A stretch of DNA of 64,000 bases, taken from positions 682,001 to 746,000 of the forward strand of contig CAVQER010000007.1 of NCBI GenBank assembly GCA_963711595.1, written 5' to 3'. The translations under genes were made by a program, and so were the position numbers. The DNA comes from JAUSIF01 sp963711595. GTDB lineage: Bacteria; Pseudomonadota; Alphaproteobacteria; Rhizobiales; Xanthobacteraceae. The first letter of the stretch is position 1. Each line of letters opens with the position of its first letter. This document shows positions 50,798-60,555 of the stretch, piece by piece. The notes beneath the pieces were generated by a model, which did not search any database, was not told the DNA's origin, and was given only the letters and a program-made list of their open reading frames with translations.

Positions 50798-51478
50798 ATG
50801 ATCGTATCCCACCAGCATCAATTCATCTTTCTCAAACCGAAGAAGACGGGTGGCACGAGCGTCGAGTTGGCGTTGTCGAAGCTCTGCGGGCCTGACGACA
50901 TAATTACGCCCACTGATGAAGAGCACCTGCGGCAGGGACGAGGACCACAAAACTACATCGTGCCCTATCGCGACTGGTTGTGGCGGTTGGGCCTTCGACC
51001 TGACGGGGGTTCGGCTCCCAAGTTCGTATTTGATCCTCATTCGCTTGGACGGGATGTTCGCCAGCATCTCGGGCGCGGCATCTGGGATCGGTACAGAAAA
51101 GTGACGATCATCCGAAACCCTTGGGATCGCGAAGTGTCACGGTTCTTCTGGGTCCGCGGGCGGCCAAATATTCCCAGCGAGTTCGGCGAGTTCGTTGAGC
51201 GCGTAACGAGACGCCATCCGATCAAGAATGATGGTCTCCGCTGGGGCTTGAGTGGTAGCGAGGCGGGTTATCTGATCCGGTACGAGAACTTGGCCGATGA
51301 CTATTCAAATTTTGTCCGTTCCCTCGGCGTCGCCGAAGTGCCGGTACTGCCGCGGGCCAAAGGGCACACCAGGCCGACGGAGGCGCGTGACTATCGTCAA
51401 ATTTACAGCAATCAAACGCGCGAGGTGGTCAGGCGTATCTACCAGCGCGAAATTGAAGTGTTCGGCTACGAATTCTAG
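50798..51478 (+). CDS. sulfotransferase family protein
   Basis: A 226-residue protein opening HQFIFLKPKKTGGTSVELAL, a PAPS-binding loop like that of sulfotransferase families, and VTIIRNPWDREVSRFFW, the 3'-phosphate-binding region. It is paralogous to the gene at 59769-60458. It should transfer sulfate from PAPS to a glycan or other surface molecule; the cysD-cysNC pair that makes PAPS is 1.7 kb downstream. Substrate unknown. Confidence 0.8.
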   Translation: MIVSHQHQFIFLKPKKTGGTSVELALSKLCGPDDIITPTDEEHLRQGRGPQNYIVPYRDWLWRLGLRPDGGSAPKFVFDPHSLGRDVRQHLGRGIWDRYRKVTIIRNPWDREVSRFFWVRGRPNIPSEFGEFVERVTRRHPIKNDGLRWGLSGSEAGYLIRYENLADDYSNFVRSLGVAEVPVLPRAKGHTRPTEARDYRQIYSNQTREVVRRIYQREIEVFGYEF

Positions 51479-51648
51479 CACTCGCGGAACCTTGTTCTGC
51501 TTGTATGCGGGGACCGCTCATATTGAATTCGTCGTTGTCCATCGTGTAGTTAGGAAACTCCTTTCCGAACGTCGCAGCGCGGATTGTGAAACGGTGAGCG
51601 AAAGGCCGTCGCTCCTCCGCGATCGCCAAGCGAGAGCTGTTGCCAAGA

Positions 51649-53025
51649 ATGAGTGCAGGTGTGGAGCGAGCGAGAGCGCGTGGGGGACTGAGTGTCGGGG
51701 ACCCCGTGGTGATACTGGTCGACAACAAGATTCGCGATCTCAACGTGGCGACGCTGATCGCGCACCATCTCGAAGCTCTAAATGTTCGTTGTTACCTCGA
51801 GCCGCTCGAGGCCTATCGTGCGGCGGTCGCCGCTTATCGGCCGGGGATGATCGTTTTCAATCATCTCAACGCTAGTCATCTGGCCAGTTGGTCGCAACGG
51901 CTCGCGGAACTCGGTATTCTGGTCGGCGTCCTACCGAACGAAGGATTTGTTTATGAGGAAGAGTCCCGACCCTTCATGGCGGGACGCTATCACGATGCGC
52001 ACGTCGATCATTTCTTTTGTTGGAACACGTTGCATCGGGACGCCTTGTGGGCTGAACGAGAAAAGAAGGCGAGGAACGTGCACGTAGTTGGAGTGCCGCG
52101 CTTCGACTTTTACTTTGAACCCTGGTCCAAGACACTGCCTCCGGCACCGCCGAAGACTTCCAGCAGGCCTCGCGTTCTCGTCTGCACGAACTTCGTCCTC
52201 ACCTGGTTCACTGAGACAGACGCCAATCGCGACATGGCCTACGGCGATTCGAACGCAAAAGCTGCAACCTTGCGCGACTATGGAGGAACAGTAGAGGCGC
52301 ATCAACGCGGGCGACAGAGACTGCTTGATCACTTGGACGCACTTGTCGACGATGGCCGATACGAAGTTCTGCTGAGACCTCATCCCAATGAGGAACATAC
52401 GTTCTACCAGACTTGGATTGACCGCCTTTCCCCTGAGCGACGGGCCAACGTGGTGTATGCTCCGAGTGGCAGCATTGCTTCACTCATATTGAGCTGCGAT
52501 CTGGAGATCTCTTGCGAGACGTGTACCACCGCAGTCGAAAGCTGGGTTGCACGCAAGCCCACGATCGCGCTGCTGTTTGAAAAGCATCCGATGCTTTACC
52601 TTGAACAATTCGGATCGCTGAACTTCACTTGCGAAGACCCCGCCGCGCTGCCGGACATGGTTGCGTGGCACCTGGCGGCGCCCTGTCAGGCGGAGAAGAG
52701 CGAAAAACGTGCGGAACATCTGGAAACATGGGCGGCGACACCTGATGGACGGGTCGCCTGGCGCATCGCGCGCATCATGGCCGATTCTGTAACCACGAAA
52801 AAACCTGCGGACTGGTCGAAGTTGACGTTCAATGATTGGCGCCGCTCGACCCGGCTCAAGCTGATGCATGGGATCGGTCAAGCCTATCACTTCGACGCAT
52901 CGCTATGGCTCAAACGGCAGCTATTTCCTGAGCGGTACACCGTCAAGGATCGCGGATACAGAAAATCGATCAAACCGAACGACGTTAGCCGCGCCAGGCG
53001 TCAATTGACGCAGGTGCGGACGTAG
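51649..53025 (+). CDS. surface carbohydrate biosynthesis protein
   Basis: A protein of about 458 residues with PVVILVDNKIRDLNVATLIAHHL (in parts) near the N-terminus, then MIVFNHLNASHLASWSQRL, VLPNEGFVYEEE, VHVVGVPRFDFYF, LLRPHPNEEH and DLEISCETCTTAVESWVARKP. The order is that of GT-B-like surface-carbohydrate proteins related to capsule polymerases and CDP-glycerol-type transferases. I start it at ATG 51649; TTG 51640 or GTG 51706 are possible. It is followed by cysD after 114 bp, which show nothing notable. Confidence 0.72.
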   Translation: MSAGVERARARGGLSVGDPVVILVDNKIRDLNVATLIAHHLEALNVRCYLEPLEAYRAAVAAYRPGMIVFNHLNASHLASWSQRLAELGILVGVLPNEGFVYEEESRPFMAGRYHDAHVDHFFCWNTLHRDALWAEREKKARNVHVVGVPRFDFYFEPWSKTLPPAPPKTSSRPRVLVCTNFVLTWFTETDANRDMAYGDSNAKAATLRDYGGTVEAHQRGRQRLLDHLDALVDDGRYEVLLRPHPNEEHTFYQTWIDRLSPERRANVVYAPSGSIASLILSCDLEISCETCTTAVESWVARKPTIALLFEKHPMLYLEQFGSLNFTCEDPAALPDMVAWHLAAPCQAEKSEKRAEHLETWAATPDGRVAWRIARIMADSVTTKKPADWSKLTFNDWRRSTRLKLMHGIGQAYHFDASLWLKRQLFPERYTVKDRGYRKSIKPNDVSRARRQLTQVRT

Positions 53026-53139
53026 CGTGCGTATATCCTGCCTACTCTTTCTATGCGGAGCGTCTTGCGGTAGCCATTCCGCAGAACGCCTGAGCGTATT
53101 TCTCTTCAACTCAGTTTCCGCATAGTACGACGGCCTCGC

Positions 53140-54045
53140 ATGGCGAAATTATCACCGCGTCTCCTTGAGCTCGAAGCGGAGTCGATTTTCATTCTCCGGG
53201 AGGTCGCCGCAGAATTCTCCAGGCCGGTAATGCTCTATTCGATCGGGAAAGACTTATCGGTCATTTTGCATCTCGCGATGAAGGCATTTTATCCCGCGAA
53301 GCCGCCGTTTCCGCTCCTGCACGTCGATACGACCTGGAAGTTCCGGGAGATGATCTCGTTTCGCAACGAGACTGCGGAGCGTCTGGGAGTGCACTTAATC
53401 GTGCACATCAACGATGAGGGCCTTCGTGCAGGGATCAATCCGTTCGACTCCGGCTCCTCGACCTATACGCGGGTGATGAAGACGGTGTCGTTGAAGCAGG
53501 CGCTCGAGCTGCACCGCTTCGACGCCGCAATCGGCGGAGCGCGACGCGACGAGGAGAAATCCCGCGCCAAGGAACGCGTCTTTTCGTTTCGCTCGGCGCG
53601 ACACGGCTGGGATCCAAAGAACCAGCGGCCCGAATTGTGGAATTTGTTTAATTGTCAGTTGATGGAAGGGGAATTAATGCGGGTTTTCCCGCTGTCGAAT
53701 TGGACCGAATTCGATGTCTGGCAATACATACGCGCCGAAGCGATTCCAGTCGTGCCGCTCTACTTCGCAAAAGTGCGGCCGATGGTTGAGCGCGACGGCG
53801 TCTTGTTGATGGTCGACGATGAGCGCATGCCGCTGCGTGCCGGCGAGAACCCCGAGATGCGGCTCGTGCGGTTCAGAACGCTCGGCTGCTACCCGCTCAC
53901 AGGCGCCATCCGCTCCGATGCGGCCACGCTGGATGAAATCATAGAGGAGCTTGCGACCGCTTCGACCTCGGAACGCGTGTCGCGCATGATCGATCATGAC
54001 GAGAAGGCATCGATGGAGCGCAAGAAGCGCGAGGGATATTTCTGA
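53140..54045 (+). CDS. cysD: sulfate adenylyltransferase subunit 2 CysD (NodP-like)
   Basis: A 301-residue ATP-sulfurylase catalytic subunit with PP-loop MLYSIGKDLSVILHLA (a variant of SxGKDS), FPLLHVDTTWKFREMI and GGARRDEEKSRAKERVFSFR. It makes adenosine 5'-phosphosulfate from sulfate and ATP together with CysN. The stop codon overlaps the cysNC start by one base. The genomic setting among sulfotransferases resembles nodP in rhizobia rather than the cysteine pathway. Confidence 0.95.
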   Translation: MAKLSPRLLELEAESIFILREVAAEFSRPVMLYSIGKDLSVILHLAMKAFYPAKPPFPLLHVDTTWKFREMISFRNETAERLGVHLIVHINDEGLRAGINPFDSGSSTYTRVMKTVSLKQALELHRFDAAIGGARRDEEKSRAKERVFSFRSARHGWDPKNQRPELWNLFNCQLMEGELMRVFPLSNWTEFDVWQYIRAEAIPVVPLYFAKVRPMVERDGVLLMVDDERMPLRAGENPEMRLVRFRTLGCYPLTGAIRSDAATLDEIIEELATASTSERVSRMIDHDEKASMERKKREGYF

Positions 54046-55928
54046 TGGTCGACCGTGGAGCAGCATCCGCTTCGACGGCGCCAGAACGGGCGGGACCTGA
54101 CCTCCTGCGCTTTCTGACCTGCGGCAGTGTGGATGACGGAAAATCCACGCTCATCGGTCGATTGCTTCACGATCTCGACCTGATCCCGACCGATCAACTT
54201 TCTACGCTGAAGAGGGCCTCGGCGGAGAAGGGGCAGCCCATCGATCTCGCGCATCTACTCGACGGGTTGGAAGCGGAGCAGGAACAGGGCATCACAATCG
54301 ATGTGGCGTATCGGTACTTTTCCACGCCCCGCCGAAGCTTCATCGTGGCGGACGCACCAGGACATGAACAGTACACGCGCAACATGGCGACCGGGGCGTC
54401 CGCCTCGGACCTCGCAGTCCTCCTGATCGACGCGCGCAAGGGTGTAATCACACAGACTCGACGCCATTCGCTCATCGTTTCGCAGTTCGGCGTTCGCCAC
54501 GTGGTGTTGGCCGTGAACAAGATGGACTTGGTGGATTACTCGCGCGAGGTGTTCCAAGCCATCGAAAGCGAGTATCGGGAGTTCGCCAAGGGCTTCAACT
54601 TTGGAAGCATCGTCGCAATTCCGACTTCGGCAACGGGTGGCGACAACGTCGCCCGCCGAAGCGATCGGATGTCGTGGTATCACGGCCCCACATTGATCGA
54701 GCGTCTGGAGTTCGTGGAAGTCGACCCGGAGAGCGAAGACACCCCGTTCCGAATGCCGGTGCAGTGGGTTTGCCGGCCGCACTCCGATTTTCGCGGGTTG
54801 GCGGGCACGGTGCGCGGCGGGACGATCAGGCGAAACAGCCCGCTCACGGTTGCCGGGACAAGCAAGGTCACCAGGGTTGCGCATATCCTCCGCGGCCGCG
54901 ACGAAGTAGAATCGGCCGCAAGGGGCGAGGCGGTCACGATCGTTCTTGCCGATGAGCTTGATGCGGGACGGGGTGACGTGCTCTGCCAACCCGGGTCAGA
55001 GCCTGCGTTCACAGACCAGATCGCGGCGACGATCCTGTGGATGGCGGACGCGCCGATGATACCGGGCCGCTCCTACCTCATGAAGGTCGGAGCGCGCAGA
55101 GTTCCGGTCGAGATTACGTCGCTCAAGCACAGTATCGACGTAAACACGGGCGCGCATGCCGCGGCTCGGATACTCGGACCCAATGAAATCGGCTTCTGCA
55201 ATGTGGCTTTTGCGGCGCCGGTTGCGATCGATTCCTTCTCGGTCAACCGCGATACGGGCTCATTCATTCTGATCGATCGCTTCACTAATTCAACAATCGG
55301 CGCCGGCATGATTGCGTTCGAGTTGCGCCGAGCCTCCAATATTCATCATCAGTCGTTGGCGGTCGATCAAGCTGCGCGAACGGCCATCAAGCGTCACCGG
55401 CCCGCGCTTCTGTGGTTCACGGGCCTTTCCGGCGCGGGGAAATCGACGATTGCTAGTCTTGTCGAGCAAAAGCTGAACCACCTTGGCTGCCACACCTATC
55501 TGATCGATGGCGACAACATCCGCGGTGGACTGAATCGCGATCTTGGTTTCACCGAGGTGGATCGGGTGGAAAACATCCGCCGCGTGCAGGAAGTTTCGCG
55601 ACTTTTCCTCGACGCGGGGTTGATCGTGCTGGTATCGCTGATATCTCCGTTCCGCTCGGAGCGGCTGCATGTACGGGAGACGATGAAGGCGAGGGAATTT
55701 TTCGAGATTTTCGTCGACGCTCCGATCGAACTTTGCCGGGTTCGCGATCCGAAAGGCCTTTATGCGAAGGCGGCTCGCGGCGAATTGAAGAATTTCACGG
55801 GCGTCGACGCGCCTTACGAAGCGCCGGAGAGCCCGGAGATGCGATTGCTCACCGGCGAACAAACTGTGGACGCACTGGCCGAGTCGGTGCTGAATCGCTT
55901 ACGTGATTCTGAAATTCTACGCCGGTAG
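54045..55928 (+). CDS. cysNC: bifunctional sulfate adenylyltransferase subunit 1 / adenylylsulfate kinase (CysN-CysC, NodQ-like)
   Basis: A 627-residue fusion. The CysN part (1-440) has GTPase motifs CGSVDDGKST (26-35), VADAPGHEQYTRNMATGAS and VNKMDLV. The CysC part has FTGLSGAGKSTIASLVEQK near 460, then LIDGDNIRGGLNRDLGF and DPKGLYAKAARGELKNFTG. Together with CysD it produces PAPS, the sulfate donor for the three nearby sulfotransferase-like genes. The 3' end (about 230 bp) is partly duplicated at 58369-58599. The antisense gene downstream overlaps its last 80 bp. Confidence 0.95.
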   Translation: MVDRGAASASTAPERAGPDLLRFLTCGSVDDGKSTLIGRLLHDLDLIPTDQLSTLKRASAEKGQPIDLAHLLDGLEAEQEQGITIDVAYRYFSTPRRSFIVADAPGHEQYTRNMATGASASDLAVLLIDARKGVITQTRRHSLIVSQFGVRHVVLAVNKMDLVDYSREVFQAIESEYREFAKGFNFGSIVAIPTSATGGDNVARRSDRMSWYHGPTLIERLEFVEVDPESEDTPFRMPVQWVCRPHSDFRGLAGTVRGGTIRRNSPLTVAGTSKVTRVAHILRGRDEVESAARGEAVTIVLADELDAGRGDVLCQPGSEPAFTDQIAATILWMADAPMIPGRSYLMKVGARRVPVEITSLKHSIDVNTGAHAAARILGPNEIGFCNVAFAAPVAIDSFSVNRDTGSFILIDRFTNSTIGAGMIAFELRRASNIHHQSLAVDQAARTAIKRHRPALLWFTGLSGAGKSTIASLVEQKLNHLGCHTYLIDGDNIRGGLNRDLGFTEVDRVENIRRVQEVSRLFLDAGLIVLVSLISPFRSERLHVRETMKAREFFEIFVDAPIELCRVRDPKGLYAKAARGELKNFTGVDAPYEAPESPEMRLLTGEQTVDALAESVLNRLRDSEILRR

Positions 55929-57024
55929 TCACAATGCAGCCGAACTCGGCGCGCTGCTCGACTGAGGGCGCCTCTCGCACCTGTTTTTGCCCATAGAACT
56001 GCGGTTGACCACTCACATTGTAGCCAAGCGCTGCAAGATTGACGCCGATCATTTCCGACAGAATTCGATTGCTGTCAGCAAAATAATCTCCAAGCATGGC
56101 GCGAACCGAGACGAGCTGTTTTTCTTTCTCCCGAGCGATCCTTAAATTTGTGACTATTCGCGCAGCCCGCAGCATAGAGACAATGCGCTTCTGAATGGAG
56201 TTCGATGTTCGCCCGACAAACGAGGCGTGGCCTCTCCACCTTCGTCCCCAGTGACGGCGGGGGTTCAGAAACCAAAGCATCGAAATCGTCATCGGCGAAT
56301 ACATTGTGTTGTATGCCCGGTAGAAACTGGAGAGACCGAGCACGCCGTGCTTATTGGTTCGTGGTGCTACAAACTGTTCCGGAATTCTTGAGCCGCAAAA
56401 ATTATTCAAGCGTTTGACAAACTCGGCAGGCCGCTGGCTCATCATTTCGAAGGGAATGACAAGCGTGTTCTGAGGCCCGAACAACTCCCAGTACAGCCTT
56501 ACAAGGTTGTGGTGTCTTAGAACTGGAAGAAAAATGGAGTCACAGTCAGTCTGAACCCGCTGTCCGAGCCGACGGTCGCGGAGAAACGACGACAAAGCCA
56601 CGTTCGAACGCCTCTTGGTCTCCAGGTTTTTTCGATACTTGGAAACCAAGTGCGACGCTTGCTCCCGGATGATCAGAACGATTTTGCATTTGCCAAACGC
56701 TTCGCGCAACCGGCGAGCATGAACTTCGGCGTGAAAGTTATCTTCCATCTCAAGAAATTCACTTGCTAAACCTTCGCACGAAATCACCGGGACTAGAGTC
56801 TCGTCCCGAAATTGGGCAAATCTTTGAGAAAAAAAATCGACACACTGTTGTGCGTCGAACTCACCCGAGAGCGGTAGCTCGACATATTTGCCGACAGTCT
56901 CCATGCGGTCCGTCGTTAGCAGCGCAAACCCGAACTGGGTCTGGTTGAAGACATGTCGTTGAAGCGTGGTTGACCCCGCTTGTGCTAACCCAACATGAAC
57001 GACTAGCTTTGAGAACGTCGACAC
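55849..57024 (-). CDS. sulfotransferase-like protein
   Basis: A protein of about 391 residues starting LVVHVGLAQAGSTTLQRHVF, a P-loop-like PAPS-binding start, with CKIVLIIREQASHLVSKYRKNL (in parts) and LVIPFEMMSQRPAEFVKRLN, as in glycan sulfotransferases. I choose GTG 57024, with GGGAG upstream; the frame extends to 57198. The base composition is visibly less GC-rich than the flanking housekeeping genes. Its 3' end overlaps the convergent cysNC by 80 bp. Target unknown. Confidence 0.65.
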   Translation of the reverse strand: MSTFSKLVVHVGLAQAGSTTLQRHVFNQTQFGFALLTTDRMETVGKYVELPLSGEFDAQQCVDFFSQRFAQFRDETLVPVISCEGLASEFLEMEDNFHAEVHARRLREAFGKCKIVLIIREQASHLVSKYRKNLETKRRSNVALSSFLRDRRLGQRVQTDCDSIFLPVLRHHNLVRLYWELFGPQNTLVIPFEMMSQRPAEFVKRLNNFCGSRIPEQFVAPRTNKHGVLGLSSFYRAYNTMYSPMTISMLWFLNPRRHWGRRWRGHASFVGRTSNSIQKRIVSMLRAARIVTNLRIAREKEKQLVSVRAMLGDYFADSNRILSEMIGVNLAALGYNVSGQPQFYGQKQVREAPSVEQRAEFGCIVTTGVEFQNHVSDSAPTRPVRPQFVRR

Positions 57025-57085
57025 TACGCGCTCCCGGATCCGCGATGGAACCGCAACGTGCGTGGAGATTGAGAGATTTCGACCA

Positions 57086-58213
57086 TCAGTGTTGGTTGCT
57101 TGCGAGCCATGCCTGCAGGGGCTGCAGGAGCGGATTCTCCAAAACCCGCACTTCGCGACTGGCGAGACGCGCTGCGAATTCGGGACGGTTACAGTCAAAT
57201 AATTGATCCCAACTGCGGAAATTATGGGGATGCAGCACTCGGTTTATCTGAAAGCCACAACTCCAATCGGATTCAGAACAAAAGTCGATAATGAGCGACG
57301 TACGGGTCTCGCGAAAAGGACGTGCAAACAAAGACAGTACTGCGCGCCCAAGTCGGGAGTTCAATGCGATACGCTTAATGACATTGTCCCAGAATGTCGG
57401 GAGTGCCACGCGATCAAGGGGCCATCGCAGGCGCAAAAAATACCCCGAATGCTTAATTTTCAAGTTGAACAAGACTGCATCACCGGGACGTACCGGCGGA
57501 TTTGTATAACCCCGCCCCGGAATGAGTAGGTCGCCGAAACGAAACTTGAGCAGAGCGCGAAGTCCTTGCTTCGAGAAAAGCGAATGGCGTTTGTGGCTAC
57601 CCGCACGGAATTTGGTACCGCCTGAAAAGTTCTCGTGATCATCTAGATAGATAAATAGCCGGTAGACCGGCCACGTCGGATCCCTTACAGCATCGTGAAC
57701 GTTCGATTGCTTTCGCATCAACATGATAGGCGGGCTGTCGACGGCGACCGGAAATCCCTTCGCGTCATCGTGGTAGTGATGCTCCTTGGCAGTATCGGCC
57801 GGCCTGATTGCGGTCCAACCGAAATAATAGATGTCTGCGCCTACATACTTTTGGACGGTTCGGTGGACGCCAAGCTCGTCCAGCAAGATGTCGAAGATCG
57901 GAGTGTTGTGAACATTGGGCGCGACGCCGAAAGTCCGCGCATCGCGTTTGAGCTCCTCGACACGTGACATTGGAACAACGGACTGAATGTGAACGAACCC
58001 GCGAGCGGCGAATTCGTCCCTCGCCTTGGCGTAAGATATCTCGGCGGTTACTACGCTGTCGGCGCGGTCTAGAAGGTGCTCACGTTTCGATAATCTTGTG
58101 GTTGCCGCTAAAGCCATGAGATGTCCCTCGCCCTGCAACTCTGCCAGATGGGCAGTATCGAATTGCCGCGGCTCGAATGTCAATTTGCCGTCTCTCATGG
58201 CGTCAACGGCCAC
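57086..58213 (-). CDS. phytanoyl-CoA dioxygenase (PhyH)-like Fe(II)/2-oxoglutarate oxygenase
   Basis: A 375-residue protein with the pattern of PhyH-type oxygenases: RDEFAARGFVHIQSVVP at about residue 65; EHHYHDD, likely the metal-binding HxD; PVYRLFIYLDDHENFSGGTKFRAGSH; and PGDAVLFNLKIKHSGYF with the second His. Such enzymes hydroxylate lipids, sugars or small molecules. The GTG start has GGAAG upstream. It lies 61 bp before the sulfotransferase-like gene, same strand. The block is AT-richer than its surroundings and flanked by cysC sequence on both sides. Confidence 0.7.
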   Translation of the reverse strand: MAVDAMRDGKLTFEPRQFDTAHLAELQGEGHLMALAATTRLSKREHLLDRADSVVTAEISYAKARDEFAARGFVHIQSVVPMSRVEELKRDARTFGVAPNVHNTPIFDILLDELGVHRTVQKYVGADIYYFGWTAIRPADTAKEHHYHDDAKGFPVAVDSPPIMLMRKQSNVHDAVRDPTWPVYRLFIYLDDHENFSGGTKFRAGSHKRHSLFSKQGLRALLKFRFGDLLIPGRGYTNPPVRPGDAVLFNLKIKHSGYFLRLRWPLDRVALPTFWDNVIKRIALNSRLGRAVLSLFARPFRETRTSLIIDFCSESDWSCGFQINRVLHPHNFRSWDQLFDCNRPEFAARLASREVRVLENPLLQPLQAWLASNQH

Positions 58214-58368
58214 GCATAGCTTCCAGAGAGCGGCGCACCGACCGAACCTTCTTCGACAAAATCGCGTCGCCCAACTGGGTAAGTCCCCAGTGAGGCGGGA
58301 CCGAAGTTCTAGTGAGAACGATTTTCGTCGGCAAGAGGCGAAGACTGGACTTCCTTGAGAGCAAATTG

Positions 58369-58599
58369 GAGATTTTCGTCGACGCTCCGATCGAACTTTG
58401 CCGGTGTGCGATCCGAAAGGCCTCTATGCGAAGGCGGCTCGCGGCGAGTTGAAAAATTTCACCGGAGTTGACGCGCCTTACGAGGAGCCGGAGAGCCCGG
58501 AGATGCGATTGCTCACCAGCGAGCAAAGTGCGGAAGTACTGGCTGAGTCTGGTGCTGAAGCACTTGTACGACGCCAACACTCTGCGCCGGGAATCATAG
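58369..58599 (+). pseudogene. truncated cysC 3' end, duplicated remnant
   Basis: About 230 bp closely match the 3' end of cysNC (about 55697-55928); the first 36 bases (GAGATTTTCG...) are identical. A missing base after TTTGCCGG shifts the frame, and there is no start or P-loop, so it is a dead fragment of the adenylylsulfate kinase domain. It still encodes KAARGELKNFTGVDAPYEEP out of frame from its beginning. It and the intact copy bracket the 2.4-kb sulfotransferase-PhyH block. The 155 bp before it hold nothing recognisable. Confidence 0.85.
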
Positions 58600-58613
58600 A
58601 ACCGTGTGAATAG

Positions 58614-59693
58614 CTATTGGCGATCGAGTTCGGTGACCTCGGCTTCATCATCGTAGATCGGTTTGCCGAGCGCGGCTTCCAGCATATTCCGTACAGCGGT
58701 CGCGTCCGGTAGCGTCGAGGGAGGTGTGAGCGTTGCGCCGGTAGGGGTGATGATCTGGTAGACTTGGGCGCCGGGCAGACGTTTGGTGGTCCGCAACACG
58801 CCGTTTTCAATGATGAGCAGTTCCCCATGGCCTTTGAACCGGTGCTTTCGCTCGCCTTTGTGGGAGGAGCCAAACACGATCTCTTCTCCGGTCTGCGCCG
58901 CGCCGCGCAGAACGTATCCGGGCGGCTTATTGAAAATCTCTGGAAAGAGTATGCCTTTTTCTGTCACGGGTACGCCGCCTTCGTTCGGGCGCATCGGCCC
59001 AAAAGTATCGAAGAACAAGAATCCCGATTGCGTCAGATAGATGTCGTGAACTCCAACGTTCTTGTACCCGAAACCGGTCACCCGGTTTTGATCGAGGATT
59101 CCAATGAAGGACTGATTGCCGGCATGCGTGCCGGTGAACAAGACGACGTCGCCGTACTGAGCAACACTGTTTATGTGGTTTACATCCCTCCGGACAGGAG
59201 CGTTGAAGCGGTCGCGGATCAATGTGTAGTTCGTCAGCCTTGCTTTGGAGGTGTCGTAGCGCAGCACGGCGCCTGCTCCGGTGCGTGCAATCCACACGAC
59301 GTCGTCGCCGGAAGTGATCTGATGAATTCGCTCACGGTCGTCGCCAGTCGATTCGCTGAAGATTTCCCGAAATTCAAAGGGAACGCCGGCGGAAAACAGT
59401 GCGGCTGCGTTGCCCTCGATCACAATCGCAAGGTGACCAATATAATGTCCCATGACGACTTTGGTCCCAACGATTGCGCAGCCATAGAGGTGCAAATCGG
59501 TCACCTGGTGCAAGCCGTTTGGATCGCAGCGAAATAACCCGCGGTCCGACGTAACAAAATAGGTGTTGCGAGGGCCGTCGCTCCATCTCTTCACGCGGCG
59601 TGCCGCGCTCTTGAGGGCGGGAATACGCCAACGTCGCCAAGCGCATTTGGCGGCCGACTGGATGGCACCAATTGCTTGCGTCGCGCTGCTCAT
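58614..59693 (-). CDS. uncharacterised protein, possible beta-propeller
   Basis: A protein of about 359 residues without a family I recognise. It contains repeated short beta-rich stretches with Asp/Gly turns (YFVTSDRGLFRCDPNG, DVVLFTGTHAGNQSFIGILD, DIYLTQSGFLFFDTFG, HGELLIIENGVLRTT) that suggest a propeller. No signal peptide is clear. The start is uncertain: ATG 59693 or TTG 59744. It lies between the cysC remnant and a sulfotransferase gene on the same strand, 75 bp after the latter. Its role is presumably in the same glycan pathway, by context only. Confidence 0.55.
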   Translation of the reverse strand: MSSATQAIGAIQSAAKCAWRRWRIPALKSAARRVKRWSDGPRNTYFVTSDRGLFRCDPNGLHQVTDLHLYGCAIVGTKVVMGHYIGHLAIVIEGNAAALFSAGVPFEFREIFSESTGDDRERIHQITSGDDVVWIARTGAGAVLRYDTSKARLTNYTLIRDRFNAPVRRDVNHINSVAQYGDVVLFTGTHAGNQSFIGILDQNRVTGFGYKNVGVHDIYLTQSGFLFFDTFGPMRPNEGGVPVTEKGILFPEIFNKPPGYVLRGAAQTGEEIVFGSSHKGERKHRFKGHGELLIIENGVLRTTKRLPGAQVYQIITPTGATLTPPSTLPDATAVRNMLEAALGKPIYDDEAEVTELDRQ

Positions 59694-59768
59694 CCAAGAC
59701 TGCCTAGAGAGGATCAACCCTGTGCAGGCTCGCAAATGCTGCAAGGAGGAACCGCCCGTAACACGATC

Positions 59769-60458
59769 CTACGAAAACGTATAGCCGAATGCCGAAATCT
59801 CCTGCGCATGAAGGTCGGCCACGATATCTCGCGTCCGAGGCGTATAGAACTCGCGCCAATGACGGTCCGTTGTCCGAAAATTACTCTTGGCTCGCGGTAT
59901 TGAGAGAGGTTCACTTATTCCGATGCGGTCCATTACAGTAGAAAACTCGCTCTCCAGACGATCGTATTGGCAGACATAGTCGACCGCGACTTTACCGTTG
60001 ATGGCATATATGCTGAAATTGCTCGCCGGCTTCCGTTGGCGTAGGGAATCAATATAGTTGTCGAACGGCGGCCGTGTTGTTGGATCTTGAAAGTCCCAAA
60101 AATACTGGGACACCTGCCGATCCCATGGATTTCGTTCGATCGTGAACTTGAAATAGCTGTCCCACATCGAGCGTCCGATTACGCGACGTATTTTTTGGGC
60201 CGGCATGTGGTTGTAAAACGTCGGTCGCGAGCGGCGGCCGGTAAGCGTCCGAAAATTCCGCTGCAGTTCCGTAAGCCAGTCCCCGCGAACATTCCAATTT
60301 TGAGGTCCTCTTCCCTGCCGCATGAGTTCGTCTTGGGGGGTGACCGGCGTAACGATGTCACCCGGCCCGCAGAGGGCAGACAGTGCCAATTCAATGCTCG
60401 TTCCGGCTGTCTTTCGTGTCTTGAGGAAGATGAAGCGATGATCGTGCGAGAGGATCAT
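59769..60458 (-). CDS. sulfotransferase family protein, paralogue of 50798-51478
   Basis: A 229-residue protein: SHDHRFIFLKTRKTAGTSIE (PAPS loop), YFKFTIERNPWDRQVSQYFW, and a C-terminus QEISAFGYTFS. It aligns along its length with the sulfotransferase at 50798, for example ELALSALCGPGDIVTP against ELALSKLCGPDDIITP. The start at 60458 is the one shared by both; the frame runs further to 60734. It is divergent from the glycosyltransferase gene. Confidence 0.78.
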   Translation of the reverse strand: MILSHDHRFIFLKTRKTAGTSIELALSALCGPGDIVTPVTPQDELMRQGRGPQNWNVRGDWLTELQRNFRTLTGRRSRPTFYNHMPAQKIRRVIGRSMWDSYFKFTIERNPWDRQVSQYFWDFQDPTTRPPFDNYIDSLRQRKPASNFSIYAINGKVAVDYVCQYDRLESEFSTVMDRIGISEPLSIPRAKSNFRTTDRHWREFYTPRTRDIVADLHAQEISAFGYTFS

Positions 60459-60555
60459 TTGAAGCTGAGGACGCGGGGCATCGACATGAAAAGGGCTGCG
60501 AACTAATGCCATGGTCCCAGGCGCGGTACAACCATCTGCGATACAGGACTCTCCG

